Shown one piece after another: positions 17,483 to 25,368 of a DNA stretch of 64,000 nucleotides. A model generated the notes under the pieces. It made no database searches. It was given only the letters and a program-made list of their open reading frames with translations, and was not told the DNA's origin. Origin of the DNA: Gemmataceae bacterium (GTDB lineage: Bacteria > Planctomycetota > Planctomycetia > Gemmatales > Gemmataceae); assembly GCA_022842245.1 (NCBI GenBank), contig JALHPZ010000024.1, positions 37,880 through 101,879 of the forward strand. Reading direction: 5' to 3'. Within the stretch, counting starts at the first letter, position 1, and every line of letters begins with the position of its first letter. The translations under genes and the position numbers were made by a program.

Positions 17483-19222
17483 TCATTTCGCCGTCTTCCG
17501 CCGCATCAGCTCCTTCATCACCTCGTCCACGCCCTTCGTGTTGAACACGTCAGCCTTCGTCAGCCAGCCGCGGCGGGCGACGTCCACGCCCCAGACGTAG
17601 AGCGCCAGGTCGTCCGTCGAGTGCGCATCCGGGTTGATCACCAGCGGGATGCCCAGCTCCTTCGCGCGCTTGACGTACTTCCAATCGAGGTCCAGGCGGT
17701 CCGGCTGGGCGTTGATCTCGATCATCTTCCCGTGCGCGGCCGCGGCCTCCAGCACCTTGTCGAGGTCGATCTTGTAACCGTCGCGGCGGAGTAACAGCCG
17801 CCCCGTCGCGTGGCCGAGCATCGTCACGGCCGGGTGCGAAAGCGCCTTGCAGACGCGCGCGGTCTGCTTCGCCTCATCGAGGCCGAAGAGCGTATGGACG
17901 CTGGCGACGACATAGTCGAACCCCGCCAGCAGTTCGTCGGAATAGTCGAGCGAGCCGTCTTCGAGGATGTCGCACTCGGTGCCCTTGAGGATGGTAATCC
18001 CCTTCAGCTTCTTGTTCAGTTCGTCGATCTCGGCCCATTGCTTCTTGATGCGCGCCGGTGAGAGGCCGTTGGCGACAGTGAGCGATTGCGAGTGGTCCCC
18101 GACGCCGAAGTATTCCAGCCCGAGCGCCTTCGTGGCGAGCGCCATTTCTTCGAGGGTCGCGGTCCCGTCGCTCGCCGTCGTGTGGTTGTGGAAGACTCCG
18201 CGGATGTCCTTCACCTGGATCAAATCAGGCAATGCGTCCTTCTCGGCAGCGTCCACCTCGCCGGTGTCTTCGCGCAGCTCCGGCGGCACCCACACGAGGT
18301 CGAGCGCCTTGTAGACGGCCGCCTCGTCCGGCAGCTTCTTCGTCCAGCCGGTCAGGGCGTATTCGTTGAGCGAAAGCCCGCGTTCGATGGCCCGCTGGCG
18401 CAGCCGGATGTTGTGCTCCTTGCTGCCGGTGAAGTGCAGGACCGTCACCGGGAACTGCTCGTCGTTCACCACGCGCAGGTCGGCGTTCAAGACCACCTTC
18501 TCGCGCCCGAGCGCCATCTCCGCGACGATGCTCGATTTGGTCTCGCCGTGGCCGACGACCTGCAAAACCTCCGGCAACTTCACGAAGGCGTCCATGATCG
18601 GCCCGGCGTCCGCAGCGCTCGCCACGATGTCGATGTCCTTCACCGTCTCGCGCCGTCGGCGGACGCTCCCGCACAACTCGGCCCGAATGACGCCCGGCAT
18701 CGCCCGCAACTTCTCCAGCAGCCGTTCACCGAGCGCGATGCCTTTGTCCAGCCGAACGCGATTGCCGACGGTACCGAGGAAGTTGATCCCTTCGAGAATG
18801 CGCTGGGCGGTCTTCTCGCCGAACCCCTTCAGCTTCGCCACGTCGCCGGCTTCGCACGCCGCTTTCAGCTTGTCGATCGAATCGACCGCCAGGGCGTCGT
18901 GCAGCGCTTTCACCTTCTTCGGTCCGACGCCCGGCAGGCGCAGCATCTCGATCAACCCCGGCGGCACCGATGCGCGCAGCTCGTCGAGGTACGGCAGCCG
19001 ACCGGTCGTCACGAGCGTGGTGATCTTCTCGACGAGCGCCTCACCGATGCCGCGCACGTCCTTGAGCTTTTTCGATTCGACCAGTTGCTTGAGATCGCCG
19101 GGAATCTGGGAAATGGTCCGGGCGCCCGAGGAGTACGCCCGGCATTTGAAATCGTTCTCGCCTTTGAGGGCGAGCAGCGTCCCGATCTCGTCGAGCGCTG
19201 CCGCCACGTCGTCCTTGGTCAT
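17483..19222 (-). CDS. polX: DNA polymerase/3'-5' exonuclease PolX
   Basis: The 579-residue length matches bacterial PolX. It has the helix-hairpin-helix DNA-binding repeats (RGIGEALVEKI, LPGVGPKKVKALHDAL), the polymerase X nucleotidyl-transferase site (ELCGSVRRRRETVKDIDIV, with GS and DxD), and a C-terminal PHP exonuclease domain (GVFHNHTTASDGTATLEEM, FGVGDHSQ, GTECDI, INPDAHSTDDL). It acts in base-excision and gap-filling repair. The ATG at 19222 starts the conserved N-terminus. All catalytic residues appear present. Confidence 0.96.
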   Translation of the reverse strand: MTKDDVAAALDEIGTLLALKGENDFKCRAYSSGARTISQIPGDLKQLVESKKLKDVRGIGEALVEKITTLVTTGRLPYLDELRASVPPGLIEMLRLPGVGPKKVKALHDALAVDSIDKLKAACEAGDVAKLKGFGEKTAQRILEGINFLGTVGNRVRLDKGIALGERLLEKLRAMPGVIRAELCGSVRRRRETVKDIDIVASAADAGPIMDAFVKLPEVLQVVGHGETKSSIVAEMALGREKVVLNADLRVVNDEQFPVTVLHFTGSKEHNIRLRQRAIERGLSLNEYALTGWTKKLPDEAAVYKALDLVWVPPELREDTGEVDAAEKDALPDLIQVKDIRGVFHNHTTASDGTATLEEMALATKALGLEYFGVGDHSQSLTVANGLSPARIKKQWAEIDELNKKLKGITILKGTECDILEDGSLDYSDELLAGFDYVVASVHTLFGLDEAKQTARVCKALSHPAVTMLGHATGRLLLRRDGYKIDLDKVLEAAAAHGKMIEINAQPDRLDLDWKYVKRAKELGIPLVINPDAHSTDDLALYVWGVDVARRGWLTKADVFNTKGVDEVMKELMRRKTAK

Positions 19223-19319
19223 GACTCACCACGAATCAAACGAATAAGACGAATGAAATCAAAGACCGATCGTCTTGGCCTTCACTCGTCTTATTCGTTG
19301 TATTCGTGGTCCGCCCGTC

Positions 19320-20399
19320 TTAGGCCGCCTTGGCGATCATCGGCACCATGCGGGCCGGGCTGTGAAGCATGATCTCCATGCCGTTCACGATCCGGTCGCC
19401 GCCCCGGCCATCCACCAGGTTCCGGGCACAGCGGGACATGCTCAGCCGTTCCATCGGGTCGTCGAGCAGCACGTCGACCGCTTCCTTCAGCGCGTCGAAC
19501 GTCACCTTGTGGGCTTCGCCGAGGAAGGTCGCCATGCCTTCGTCGTCCATGCGCTTGCCGTTGGCGGTGTGCTTCGGCCCGTTCGTGATGGCGAGTTGCG
19601 GCAGGCCGGTGCAGCACATTTCGACCGCCGTCGTATCGCCTGCGGTGAGGGCGAAGTGGCTGCGGACCAGGCGAGTCATCAGCTCCTTCACTTCGGTAAT
19701 GACTTCGACGCGCCCGCCGGACTTCGAGCACAACTCCTTGATCTCGTCGAAGCGCGGGTGGTGGTTGCGGGCGAGGATCGAGACCTTGTCGACCTTTTCC
19801 ATCTCCAGAAGCTGCTCCGTCCGCAGGATCGTCTGGTCGGCCGCGTCGTCGTCGCCGAACGCCACGAGCGCCCGGAAGGGAGCGGGCTGCTCCTGGGCAC
19901 GAATGGTGCGTTGTCGGCGGAAGATGCCGCGGACGAGGGCGTACTTCCGGCCGGCGAGGACCTGCCCGCCGATGGTCACGTCGAACTGCTTGCGGGGCGG
20001 CGCGAGGAACGGATTCACGAGCAGATTGGCCGGCGTCACACCCTTTGCGGACGGATCGAGCGCGAGGACGTAGGCCTTCGACTCGCGGAGCGCTTCGAGG
20101 TAGTCCGGCGAGGCATTGCCGCACACGACGACGGCGGCGGCGCCGAGGCGGCGGACCTGGGCGAGCGTCGCGTGGAGGTCCGCGGTGCTGCCGAGCGTCT
20201 GTTCGGCCGCCGTCCAGTCGTTGTTGCCGCGGTTGATCGCGTGCGCCAGCGAGAGCGGATCGAGGTAGCTGAAGAAGTGCGTTCCGCGCCGGCGGCGCTG
20301 GAGCGCGGCCGCGAGCGAAAGGCATTGGTACAGCGGCTCCCAGCCGTGCTCTTGAGTTCCATCGCAACGAAATAGAATCGGGCCGCGCTTCACGTCCAT
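19320..20399 (-). CDS. PseG-like nucleotide-sugar hydrolase/glycosyltransferase-fold protein
   Basis: The 359-residue protein begins ILFRCDGTQEHGWEPLYQC, close in layout to PseG/SpsG (start ILFRxD..., GxGHxxR), which removes UDP in the pseudaminic acid pathway and has a GT-B fold. The C-terminal half has the UDP-binding type segment HFALTAGDTTAVEMCCTGLPQLA (SxGxxxxE-like). The catalytic His of the PseG N-terminal motif is partly kept (EHGWEPL). No other pseudaminic-acid genes are near, so the substrate is uncertain. The ATG at 20399 was chosen; the reading frame upstream runs through a repeat element and is not coding. Confidence 0.6.
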   Translation of the reverse strand: MDVKRGPILFRCDGTQEHGWEPLYQCLSLAAALQRRRRGTHFFSYLDPLSLAHAINRGNNDWTAAEQTLGSTADLHATLAQVRRLGAAAVVVCGNASPDYLEALRESKAYVLALDPSAKGVTPANLLVNPFLAPPRKQFDVTIGGQVLAGRKYALVRGIFRRQRTIRAQEQPAPFRALVAFGDDDAADQTILRTEQLLEMEKVDKVSILARNHHPRFDEIKELCSKSGGRVEVITEVKELMTRLVRSHFALTAGDTTAVEMCCTGLPQLAITNGPKHTANGKRMDDEGMATFLGEAHKVTFDALKEAVDVLLDDPMERLSMSRCARNLVDGRGGDRIVNGMEIMLHSPARMVPMIAKAA

Positions 20400-20730
20400 G
20401 CGAGCGTCCTTCCAGGCGTCCAGGGAGACGCGCCGCCGCCGGGCGGGCCGGGGAACGCGCGGGTGCGCGAACGGCTTCGCCGAGTGGGTGACGCGTCGGG
20501 TTCGGTCGTCCGGTTGGTGCGGGGAGACGGACGCGAAGTGAGGGTTCGGGGAACCCCGTGCGGCCGTCGACTCGACACCTCTTCTCCGGGGGCCTTCTCG
20601 GAGGCCCTTCACAACGAGCGCGGGTTCCGGTCCGCGGTCGATGTGGTTCGCGGGATGGTTCCGGCCATCCCTTGAACGGGGCGGATGGTAATCAAAACTT
20701 TTTGGGCATGACAAGGCCGACTCGGAAAGA
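20400..20730. other. Intergenic stretch without a recognisable gene
   Basis: This 331-base stretch upstream of the PseG-like gene has open frames but none with recognisable sequence. It presumably holds the promoter for that minus-strand gene. Nothing else is seen. Confidence 0.6.
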
Positions 20731-20976
20731 GCGGAGTGCGGAGTGCGGAACGCGGAGTGAAAACCGGTCTTCATTCCGCCGCGAGGCGGAGTCTTCGGTG
20801 CCGGGCGCGGCGCTCGATTCGTTCCACGTGGAACCTTGAAATCCAAGGCGATTCGCGCGCGGTGGATTTGCGTCGTCGATGAGATCCTCGCTCGCCGCGC
20901 ACGGCTCCGATGACTCCGCCTCGCCGGTAAACGGAATGTTGGTTTTCACTCCGCGTTCCGCGTTCCGCATTCCGCA
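20731..20976. repeat. Nested inverted repeat upstream of parB
   Basis: Outer arms at 20731-20765 and 20941-20976 are near-complementary (left arm rich in GCGGAGTGCGGA, right arm in TCCGCGTTCCGC, both ending with GGTTTTCACTCCGCG-type sequence). Inner arms at 20778-20812 and 20893-20932 belong to the GGCGGAGTCTTCGG family also found at 46210 and 59381. The parS-like palindrome sits between the inner arms. This is a fold-back element or a composite of two repeat families. Confidence 0.75.
20820..20835. promoter_or_regulatory. parS: parS-like centromere site
   Basis: GTTCCACGTGGAAC (20821-20834) is a perfect palindrome and agrees with the ParB-binding parS consensus (TGTTYCACGTGRAACA type). It is 220 bases upstream of the parB start. 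I noticed no other copy in the window. It is very likely a ParB loading site, though the outermost consensus bases are C and C, not T and A. Confidence 0.75.
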
Positions 20977-21054
20977 CTGGACCCGATTCCGCGACCCTGC
21001 TATGTCCCCCGCCACGGTTCAGGGGGACGAACCGGCACACCGCAGGGGACGGAC

Positions 21055-21879
21055 ATGGACACGAAGGAACGCGGCTTCACCCGCAGCGAACGCGGCAGCC
21101 TCGGCGTCGAGGCGATCCGCCACAACCCGTACCAGCCACGCAAGCAGTTCGACGACGAGGACCTCAAGCAACTCCGCGACAGCATCAAGACCCACGGCGT
21201 CTTGCAACCGCTCGTCGTCCGTCGCGTGAACGACGGCTTCCAGCTCATCGCCGGTGAGCGCCGTCTGCGGGCCGCCCAGCAGGCCGGCCTGGCAAACGTG
21301 CCCGTCCACATCGTCGAATTCAACGACCAGCAGGTCTACGAAGCCGCCCTCGTCGAGAACATCCAGCGCGCCGACCTCAACCCGATCGAAAAGGCGCAGG
21401 GCTTCAAGGACTACCTCGACCGCTTCAAGATGACGCAGGACCAGCTCGGCACGAAGCTCGGCCTCGATCGCACCACGATCAGCAATCTCCTCGGCCTGCT
21501 CGCGCTGCCGGAGGAAGTGCAAACCGCCGTGCGCAACGGGCAGATCAGCCTCGGCCACGCGAAGGTCCTCAAAGGCGTGAACGGGGCCGACAAGCAGATC
21601 GCCCTCTGCAAGCTGATCCTCCTGCAGGGTCTCTCGGTCCATGCGCTCGAGCAGCTCGTGAAGCACCAGAAGCAGGCGCAGGCGGAAGAGCCGGCCGCCG
21701 CGGCGAAGAAACCGGCCGTCGAGAAGACGGCCCATGTTTCGAGTCTGGAAGACGACCTCCGGAGGCGGTTCGCCTGCCGGGTGGAGATCAAGGTGAAGGC
21801 GAAGGACAAGGGCCAGATCGTGATCGACTTCGACACGAACGACGACTTCGAACGGATTCTCGGCCTGCTCGGGAAGTAA
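21055..21879 (+). CDS. parB: ParB/RepB/Spo0J chromosome-partitioning protein
   Basis: The 274-residue protein has the ParB CTPase domain motifs IRHNPYQPRKQFDDEDLKQL, LIAGERRLRAAQQAG and ALVENIQRADLNPIEKAQG, followed by the helix-turn-helix segment (TQDQLGTKLGLDRTTISNLLGLL) that binds parS, a flexible Ala/Lys/Pro linker near 215, and a C-terminal dimer domain. It loads on parS, spreads as a CTP-dependent clamp and guides origin segregation. No parA is adjacent, which is unusual; parA is normally the partner gene. The ATG at 21055 has a GGGGACGG purine run upstream. Confidence 0.95.
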   Translation: MDTKERGFTRSERGSLGVEAIRHNPYQPRKQFDDEDLKQLRDSIKTHGVLQPLVVRRVNDGFQLIAGERRLRAAQQAGLANVPVHIVEFNDQQVYEAALVENIQRADLNPIEKAQGFKDYLDRFKMTQDQLGTKLGLDRTTISNLLGLLALPEEVQTAVRNGQISLGHAKVLKGVNGADKQIALCKLILLQGLSVHALEQLVKHQKQAQAEEPAAAAKKPAVEKTAHVSSLEDDLRRRFACRVEIKVKAKDKGQIVIDFDTNDDFERILGLLGK

Positions 21880-21943
21880 ACCGCCGGACGCGCGAACCCG
21901 GCGCCGGTGTCGCGCGTCCTCACTTTCGATACGATAGACCGAA

Positions 21944-22018
21944 CGGGGTGTAGCTCAGCTTGGCTAGAGCGCTTGCCTTGGGCGCAAGAAGTCGTCGGTT
22001 CAAATCCGGCCACCCCGA
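21944..22018 (+). tRNA. tRNA-Pro (anticodon UGG)
   Basis: The 75-nt sequence folds fully: acceptor CGGGGTG with CACCCCG, D-arm GCTC/GAGC, anticodon stem CTTGC/GCAAG with loop CTTGGGC (anticodon TGG, G at position 37), variable AAGTC, T-arm GTCGG/CCGGC with TTCAAAT, discriminator A. C1-G72 and A73 are the usual proline identity elements. CCA is not encoded. A TACGAT -10-like box is 8 bases upstream. The last bases are duplicated 520 bases downstream. Confidence 0.95.
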
Positions 22019-22035
22019 TTCGCTTCGCGAATAGA

Positions 22036-22088
22036 GAGGAGACGCGAGACAGGAGTGAGTGGAACGAACTCCTGTCTCGCGTCTCCTC
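22036..22088. repeat. 21-bp perfect hairpin inside the tRNA-Pro insertion
   Basis: Arms at 22036-22056 and 22068-22088 are perfectly complementary, with an 11-nt loop. The sequence is rich in GAGACAGGAGT. It ends 31 bases before the four-helix-bundle start codon and is followed by a pyrimidine run (CTCCTTTCTCC). It could be a transposition or integration end, or a translation-control structure. Confidence 0.85.
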
Positions 22089-22119
22089 GGTCTCCTTTCT
22101 CCTTTCCGTTCTCCTCTAT

Positions 22120-22482
22120 ATGGCATTCACATTCGAGAAGCTGATCGTTTATCAGAAAGCGATCGATTTCGCGGATCAAGTTTGTTCGCAGACCGAACAG
22201 TTTTCTCGCGGGTACGGCTTTCTGGTCGATCAATTGAACCGCGCCGCCCTATCCGTTGCCGCAAATATTGCCGAAGGCAATGGCCGATTCACCAAACCGG
22301 ATCGGAAGAATTTCTTCGGCATAGCCCGAGGTTCCGTACAGGAATGCGTGCCACTGCTGGAGTTGGCAAAACGCCGGCATCTGATTTCGGAATCAACTCA
22401 TTCTGAAATGAAAGAACGGTTGGAAGAAATCGCCCGAATGTTGTCGGGATTGATCAATGGTTTGGAAAATCGATCAGTCTGA
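22120..22482 (+). CDS. Four-helix-bundle protein (S23/23S-IVP family)
   Basis: The 120-residue protein matches the small four-helix-bundle family related to 23S rRNA intervening-sequence proteins and to Avd: FEKLIVYQKAIDFADQVC at the start, LVDQLNRAALSVAANIAEGNGRFTKPDRKNFF in the middle (the ANIAEG signature), and helical ends. Members bind nucleic acid in some cases; function is otherwise unknown. The ATG at 22120 is at the start of homology. It is the only gene in the tRNA-flanking insertion. No reverse transcriptase or template repeat is nearby, so it is not part of a diversity-generating retroelement. Confidence 0.85.
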   Translation: MAFTFEKLIVYQKAIDFADQVCSQTEQFSRGYGFLVDQLNRAALSVAANIAEGNGRFTKPDRKNFFGIARGSVQECVPLLELAKRRHLISESTHSEMKERLEEIARMLSGLINGLENRSV

Positions 22483-22558
22483 TTGATCCGACTTCACATC
22501 CCCAAATAGCTGCAATCAAATTCTGTTGGCCACCCCGATTCGGCGGGCCGTTTTCGTT

Positions 22559-23299
22559 TCACACGGGCCGAAAGCGATAGACCCGGTTCGGTTCCGAACA
22601 GACGAAGAGTGTCCCGTCGCGATCGCGTGCGATGCCTTCGGCCTGCTCGACATCCTCCGGCAGGCCGTGCCGACCCTTCTTCAGCTCGATCGTGAGGACC
22701 CGCACGCCGGCCGAATCGAACGCCGCCGCGAGTCGCGATTCGTGGCTGAGCAGCCACAGCCAGCCGCTGGATGGGTCGAAGAACGAATCCGACAGGTCGT
22801 CGAAATCGTCGAGGTCTAGCGGCCAATCGCGCGTATCCCGTGGCGACGTTCCGAACAGCGGTTGTACCCGGAAAACTGTCGGCGGCTTATCCTCGCGCAC
22901 GGCGTACATCGTGTCCGACTTCGCGTCGTAACTCACGCCTTCCAGGCCCTTGTTCTTCTTCGATTTCACATTCAGCTCGATGCCGGGATGCACGCGTTGA
23001 ACCGTGGCCGAATCAACGGACAGTTCGATCAGGGTGATCCGGAACGCCTTCTCTTCGGCGACGAGAAACCGGTTCCCGTCCACGGAACACAATCCCTCGG
23101 CATCCTCGAATCCGGGCAGCTTCACTTCGCGAACGAACTGGCCGCGATCGGTGAATTCCACGAGGCGGACGTCGTCGTCGGTGATCGTCCAGAGGTGCCC
23201 GGTCCCGGCATGGACCGCCAGCGCCGAGGCATCCTTGCGGACGGTGGGAATGTCGAAGACACCATCGAATTGAAACGTCGTTCGGGGTGAACTCGCCAT
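22559..23299 (-). CDS. SdiA-regulated-like beta-propeller protein
   Basis: The 246-residue protein resembles the SdiA-regulated (YjiK) family: repeated propeller strands such as ASALAVHAGTGHLWTITDDDVRLVEF, GFEDAEGLCSVDGNRFLVAEE, and NKGLEGVSYDAKSDTMYAVRE, with a C-terminal EQAEGIARDRDGTLFVCSEPN. The repeated (G/A)EG(I/L/V) motif marks the blades and probable calcium loops. No signal peptide is seen with this start (23299); exported family members usually have one. Physiological role unknown. Confidence 0.75.
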   Translation of the reverse strand: MASSPRTTFQFDGVFDIPTVRKDASALAVHAGTGHLWTITDDDVRLVEFTDRGQFVREVKLPGFEDAEGLCSVDGNRFLVAEEKAFRITLIELSVDSATVQRVHPGIELNVKSKKNKGLEGVSYDAKSDTMYAVREDKPPTVFRVQPLFGTSPRDTRDWPLDLDDFDDLSDSFFDPSSGWLWLLSHESRLAAAFDSAGVRVLTIELKKGRHGLPEDVEQAEGIARDRDGTLFVCSEPNRVYRFRPV

Positions 23300-23424
23300 G
23301 CCGCCAATCTACCCGCGAATGGCGCGATCGTCCGCGAACCGTCCGGAATTGCGCGAACCTCCGGTCGGGAATACGATCCCTACGGACTGGACCGAGATCC
23401 CCAAGGCTGGCGGGCAACCCTCCC

Positions 23425-24204
23425 GTGAACTCCGATCCCAATACACATCCCTCCGTCTTCGAGGACGGCGACGCTTACGATCTGATCCTTGCCGATATTC
23501 CCTACGGTCGGGATTTCTACGTGGAACTCGCGCGCGAGGCGAAGGGGCCGGTGCTGGACGTCGCCTGCGGCACGGGGCGCATCCTGCTGCCTTGCCTCCA
23601 GGCCGGCGTGGATATCGAAGGCGTGGACCTCTTCGAGCCGATGCTGGCACGACTGCGAACGAAGGCCGCCGCTCTGGAGTTGAATCCGAAGTTGCACCGG
23701 GCCAACATGGCCGACTTCCGGCTCGACCGACGGTTCGCGCTCGTCATGATTCCCTTCAACGCTTTCATCCACAACATGACGGCGGACGATCAGATCCGCT
23801 GCCTGAGGACGTGCCGCGAGCACCTTCTGCCCGGCGGACTGCTGGCGTTCGACACGTTCTTCCCGTCGCACGCGATCGTCGGGGCTCCGGAGAATACCCG
23901 TGTCCTCGAAGGCGAACTGCCGCACCCGACCACCGGCCTGCCAATGCGCATGTACGACACGCGCACCTTCGACCGCGTCGCCCAGACGCAGCACTCGCTG
24001 AACGAACTGGAACTACTGGATGCCGACGGGAACATCGTCGATGTGAAACGGACTCGGAGCGAATCACGGTACGTCTACAAAAACGAAATGGAACTGCTGC
24101 TGCGCCTCGCCGGCTTCGCGCGATGGGAGATCGCGGGCGACTTCGACCGCCGCCCGCTGACCCGGGAAACCGACGCGATGATCGTGCTGGCGTGGAACGC
24201 CTGA
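23425..24204 (+). CDS. SAM-dependent class I methyltransferase
   Basis: The 259-residue protein has the Rossmann SAM-binding motif VLDVACGTGRILLPCL near residue 42, the acidic motif IEGVDLFEPMLARL, and LLPGGLLAFDTF, as in class I methyltransferases. The C-terminal part is a beta-rich substrate region ending TDAMIVLAWNA. The GTG at 23425 was chosen because the in-frame sequence upstream is Arg/Pro-rich and overlaps the divergent gene; a TTCGAG-type start further in is less likely. Substrate unknown. Confidence 0.85.
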   Translation: MNSDPNTHPSVFEDGDAYDLILADIPYGRDFYVELAREAKGPVLDVACGTGRILLPCLQAGVDIEGVDLFEPMLARLRTKAAALELNPKLHRANMADFRLDRRFALVMIPFNAFIHNMTADDQIRCLRTCREHLLPGGLLAFDTFFPSHAIVGAPENTRVLEGELPHPTTGLPMRMYDTRTFDRVAQTQHSLNELELLDADGNIVDVKRTRSESRYVYKNEMELLLRLAGFARWEIAGDFDRRPLTRETDAMIVLAWNA

Positions 24205-24216
24205 TTCCCGTCTGGC

Positions 24217-25305
24217 TCAGTTGAACAGGAAGTGGCAGATGTCGCCGTCCTGCATGATGTAGCTCTTGCCTTCGATGCGGAGCTTGCCGGCTGCACGGAT
24301 TTCCTTCTCGCCCTTGTACTGTTCCAGGTCGGCGAGCGAGTAGATTTCGGCGCGGATGAAGCCCTTCTCGAAGTCGGTGTGGATCACGCCGGCCGCCTGC
24401 GGAGCCGTGGCGCCGACTGGCACCGTCCAGGCGCGCACTTCCTTCTCCCCGGCCGTGAAGTAGCTTTGCAGCCCGAGCGTGCGGTACGCCTCGCGCGTCA
24501 GCACCGCGAGTGCCGGTTCCGTCAGCCCGCTCGCCGCGAGCATCTCCTTGCGGTCCGCCTCGTCCAGTTCGGCGATCTCCGCTTCGAGCTTCGCGCAGAC
24601 CGGCACCACGCCCGCTCCCACCTTCGCCGCGAACTCCCGCACCGCCATCACCAGCGGTGCCTGGCCCTGCAGGTCCGTCTCCTCCACGTTCGCCACGTAC
24701 AGGATCGGCTTCGCGCTCAGCAGCCCGTAGGACGCCACGATCTTCCGTTCGTCCGCGTCCCACTTCCCCTTGCGCAGCGGCTCGTTGTCCGCGAGCATCG
24801 CCTTGCACTTCTTCAGCACCTCCACCTTCGCCAACATTTCCTTGTCGCCGCCCTTCGCCGCGCGCTCCGCCTTCGGCAGCGCCGCGTCGACCGTCTGCTC
24901 GTCCGCCAGCAGCAGTTCGATTTCGACCGTCTCGATGTCCGACACCGGATCGACCTTTCCGGCGACATGGACGATGTCCGGGTCCTCGAAGCAACGGCAG
25001 ACCTGCAGGATGGCATCGACCTCGCGGATGTGGCTGAGGAACTTGTTGCCGAGGCCCTGGCCTTCGCTCGCGCCCTTCACGATGCCGGCGATGTCGACGA
25101 GCTTCAGCGCCGTCGGCACGAGCTTCTTCGGCACGATGTACTTGCTGATGCGCGCGAGGCGGTCGTCCGGCACGGGGACGATGCCTTCGTTCGGTTCAAT
25201 CGTGCAGAAGGGGTAGTTGGCGCTCTGGGCCTGTTTCGATTGCGTGAGGGCGTTGAAGAGGGTGCTCTTGCCGACGTTGGGCAGCCCGACGATGCCAGCT
25301 TCCAT
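24217..25305 (-). CDS. ychF: Ribosome-binding ATPase YchF (Obg-like)
   Basis: The 362-residue protein matches YchF in length and sequence: GIVGLPNVGKSTLFNALT (P-loop), ANYPFCTIEPN, LVDIAGIVKGASEGQGLGNKFL (switch/G3), and YVANVEE in the G4 position, where the altered NxxE explains the ATP preference of the family. The C-terminal TGS domain has YFTAGEKEVRAWTVPVGATAPQAAGVIHTDFEKGFIRAE split across the region near 300, then ending GDICHFLFN. It is a translation-associated ATPase. Confidence 0.97.
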   Translation of the reverse strand: MEAGIVGLPNVGKSTLFNALTQSKQAQSANYPFCTIEPNEGIVPVPDDRLARISKYIVPKKLVPTALKLVDIAGIVKGASEGQGLGNKFLSHIREVDAILQVCRCFEDPDIVHVAGKVDPVSDIETVEIELLLADEQTVDAALPKAERAAKGGDKEMLAKVEVLKKCKAMLADNEPLRKGKWDADERKIVASYGLLSAKPILYVANVEETDLQGQAPLVMAVREFAAKVGAGVVPVCAKLEAEIAELDEADRKEMLAASGLTEPALAVLTREAYRTLGLQSYFTAGEKEVRAWTVPVGATAPQAAGVIHTDFEKGFIRAEIYSLADLEQYKGEKEIRAAGKLRIEGKSYIMQDGDICHFLFN

Positions 25306-25368
25306 GGATGGTTTCGATCCGGTTTGGAAAAAGTCAAACCGGTAGGGTATGGCGCGGGCCGCAAACGG

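Larger units (their letters stand above)
22008..22542 (+). mobile_element. Candidate small insertion at the 3' end of tRNA-Pro
   Basis: The 15-bp sequence GGCCACCCCGATTCG, which includes the tRNA 3' end, occurs at 22008-22022 and again at 22528-22542. The 505 bases between hold a strong hairpin and one four-helix-bundle gene, and look clearly more AT-rich than the surroundings. Duplicated tRNA ends are the hallmark of site-specific integration. No integrase is inside, so this would be a non-autonomous or decayed element. Confidence 0.6.

Noticed and set aside
22120..22482. Diversity-generating retroelement, because the protein resembles Avd
   Set aside because: No reverse transcriptase, template repeat or variable-repeat target gene is visible near it.
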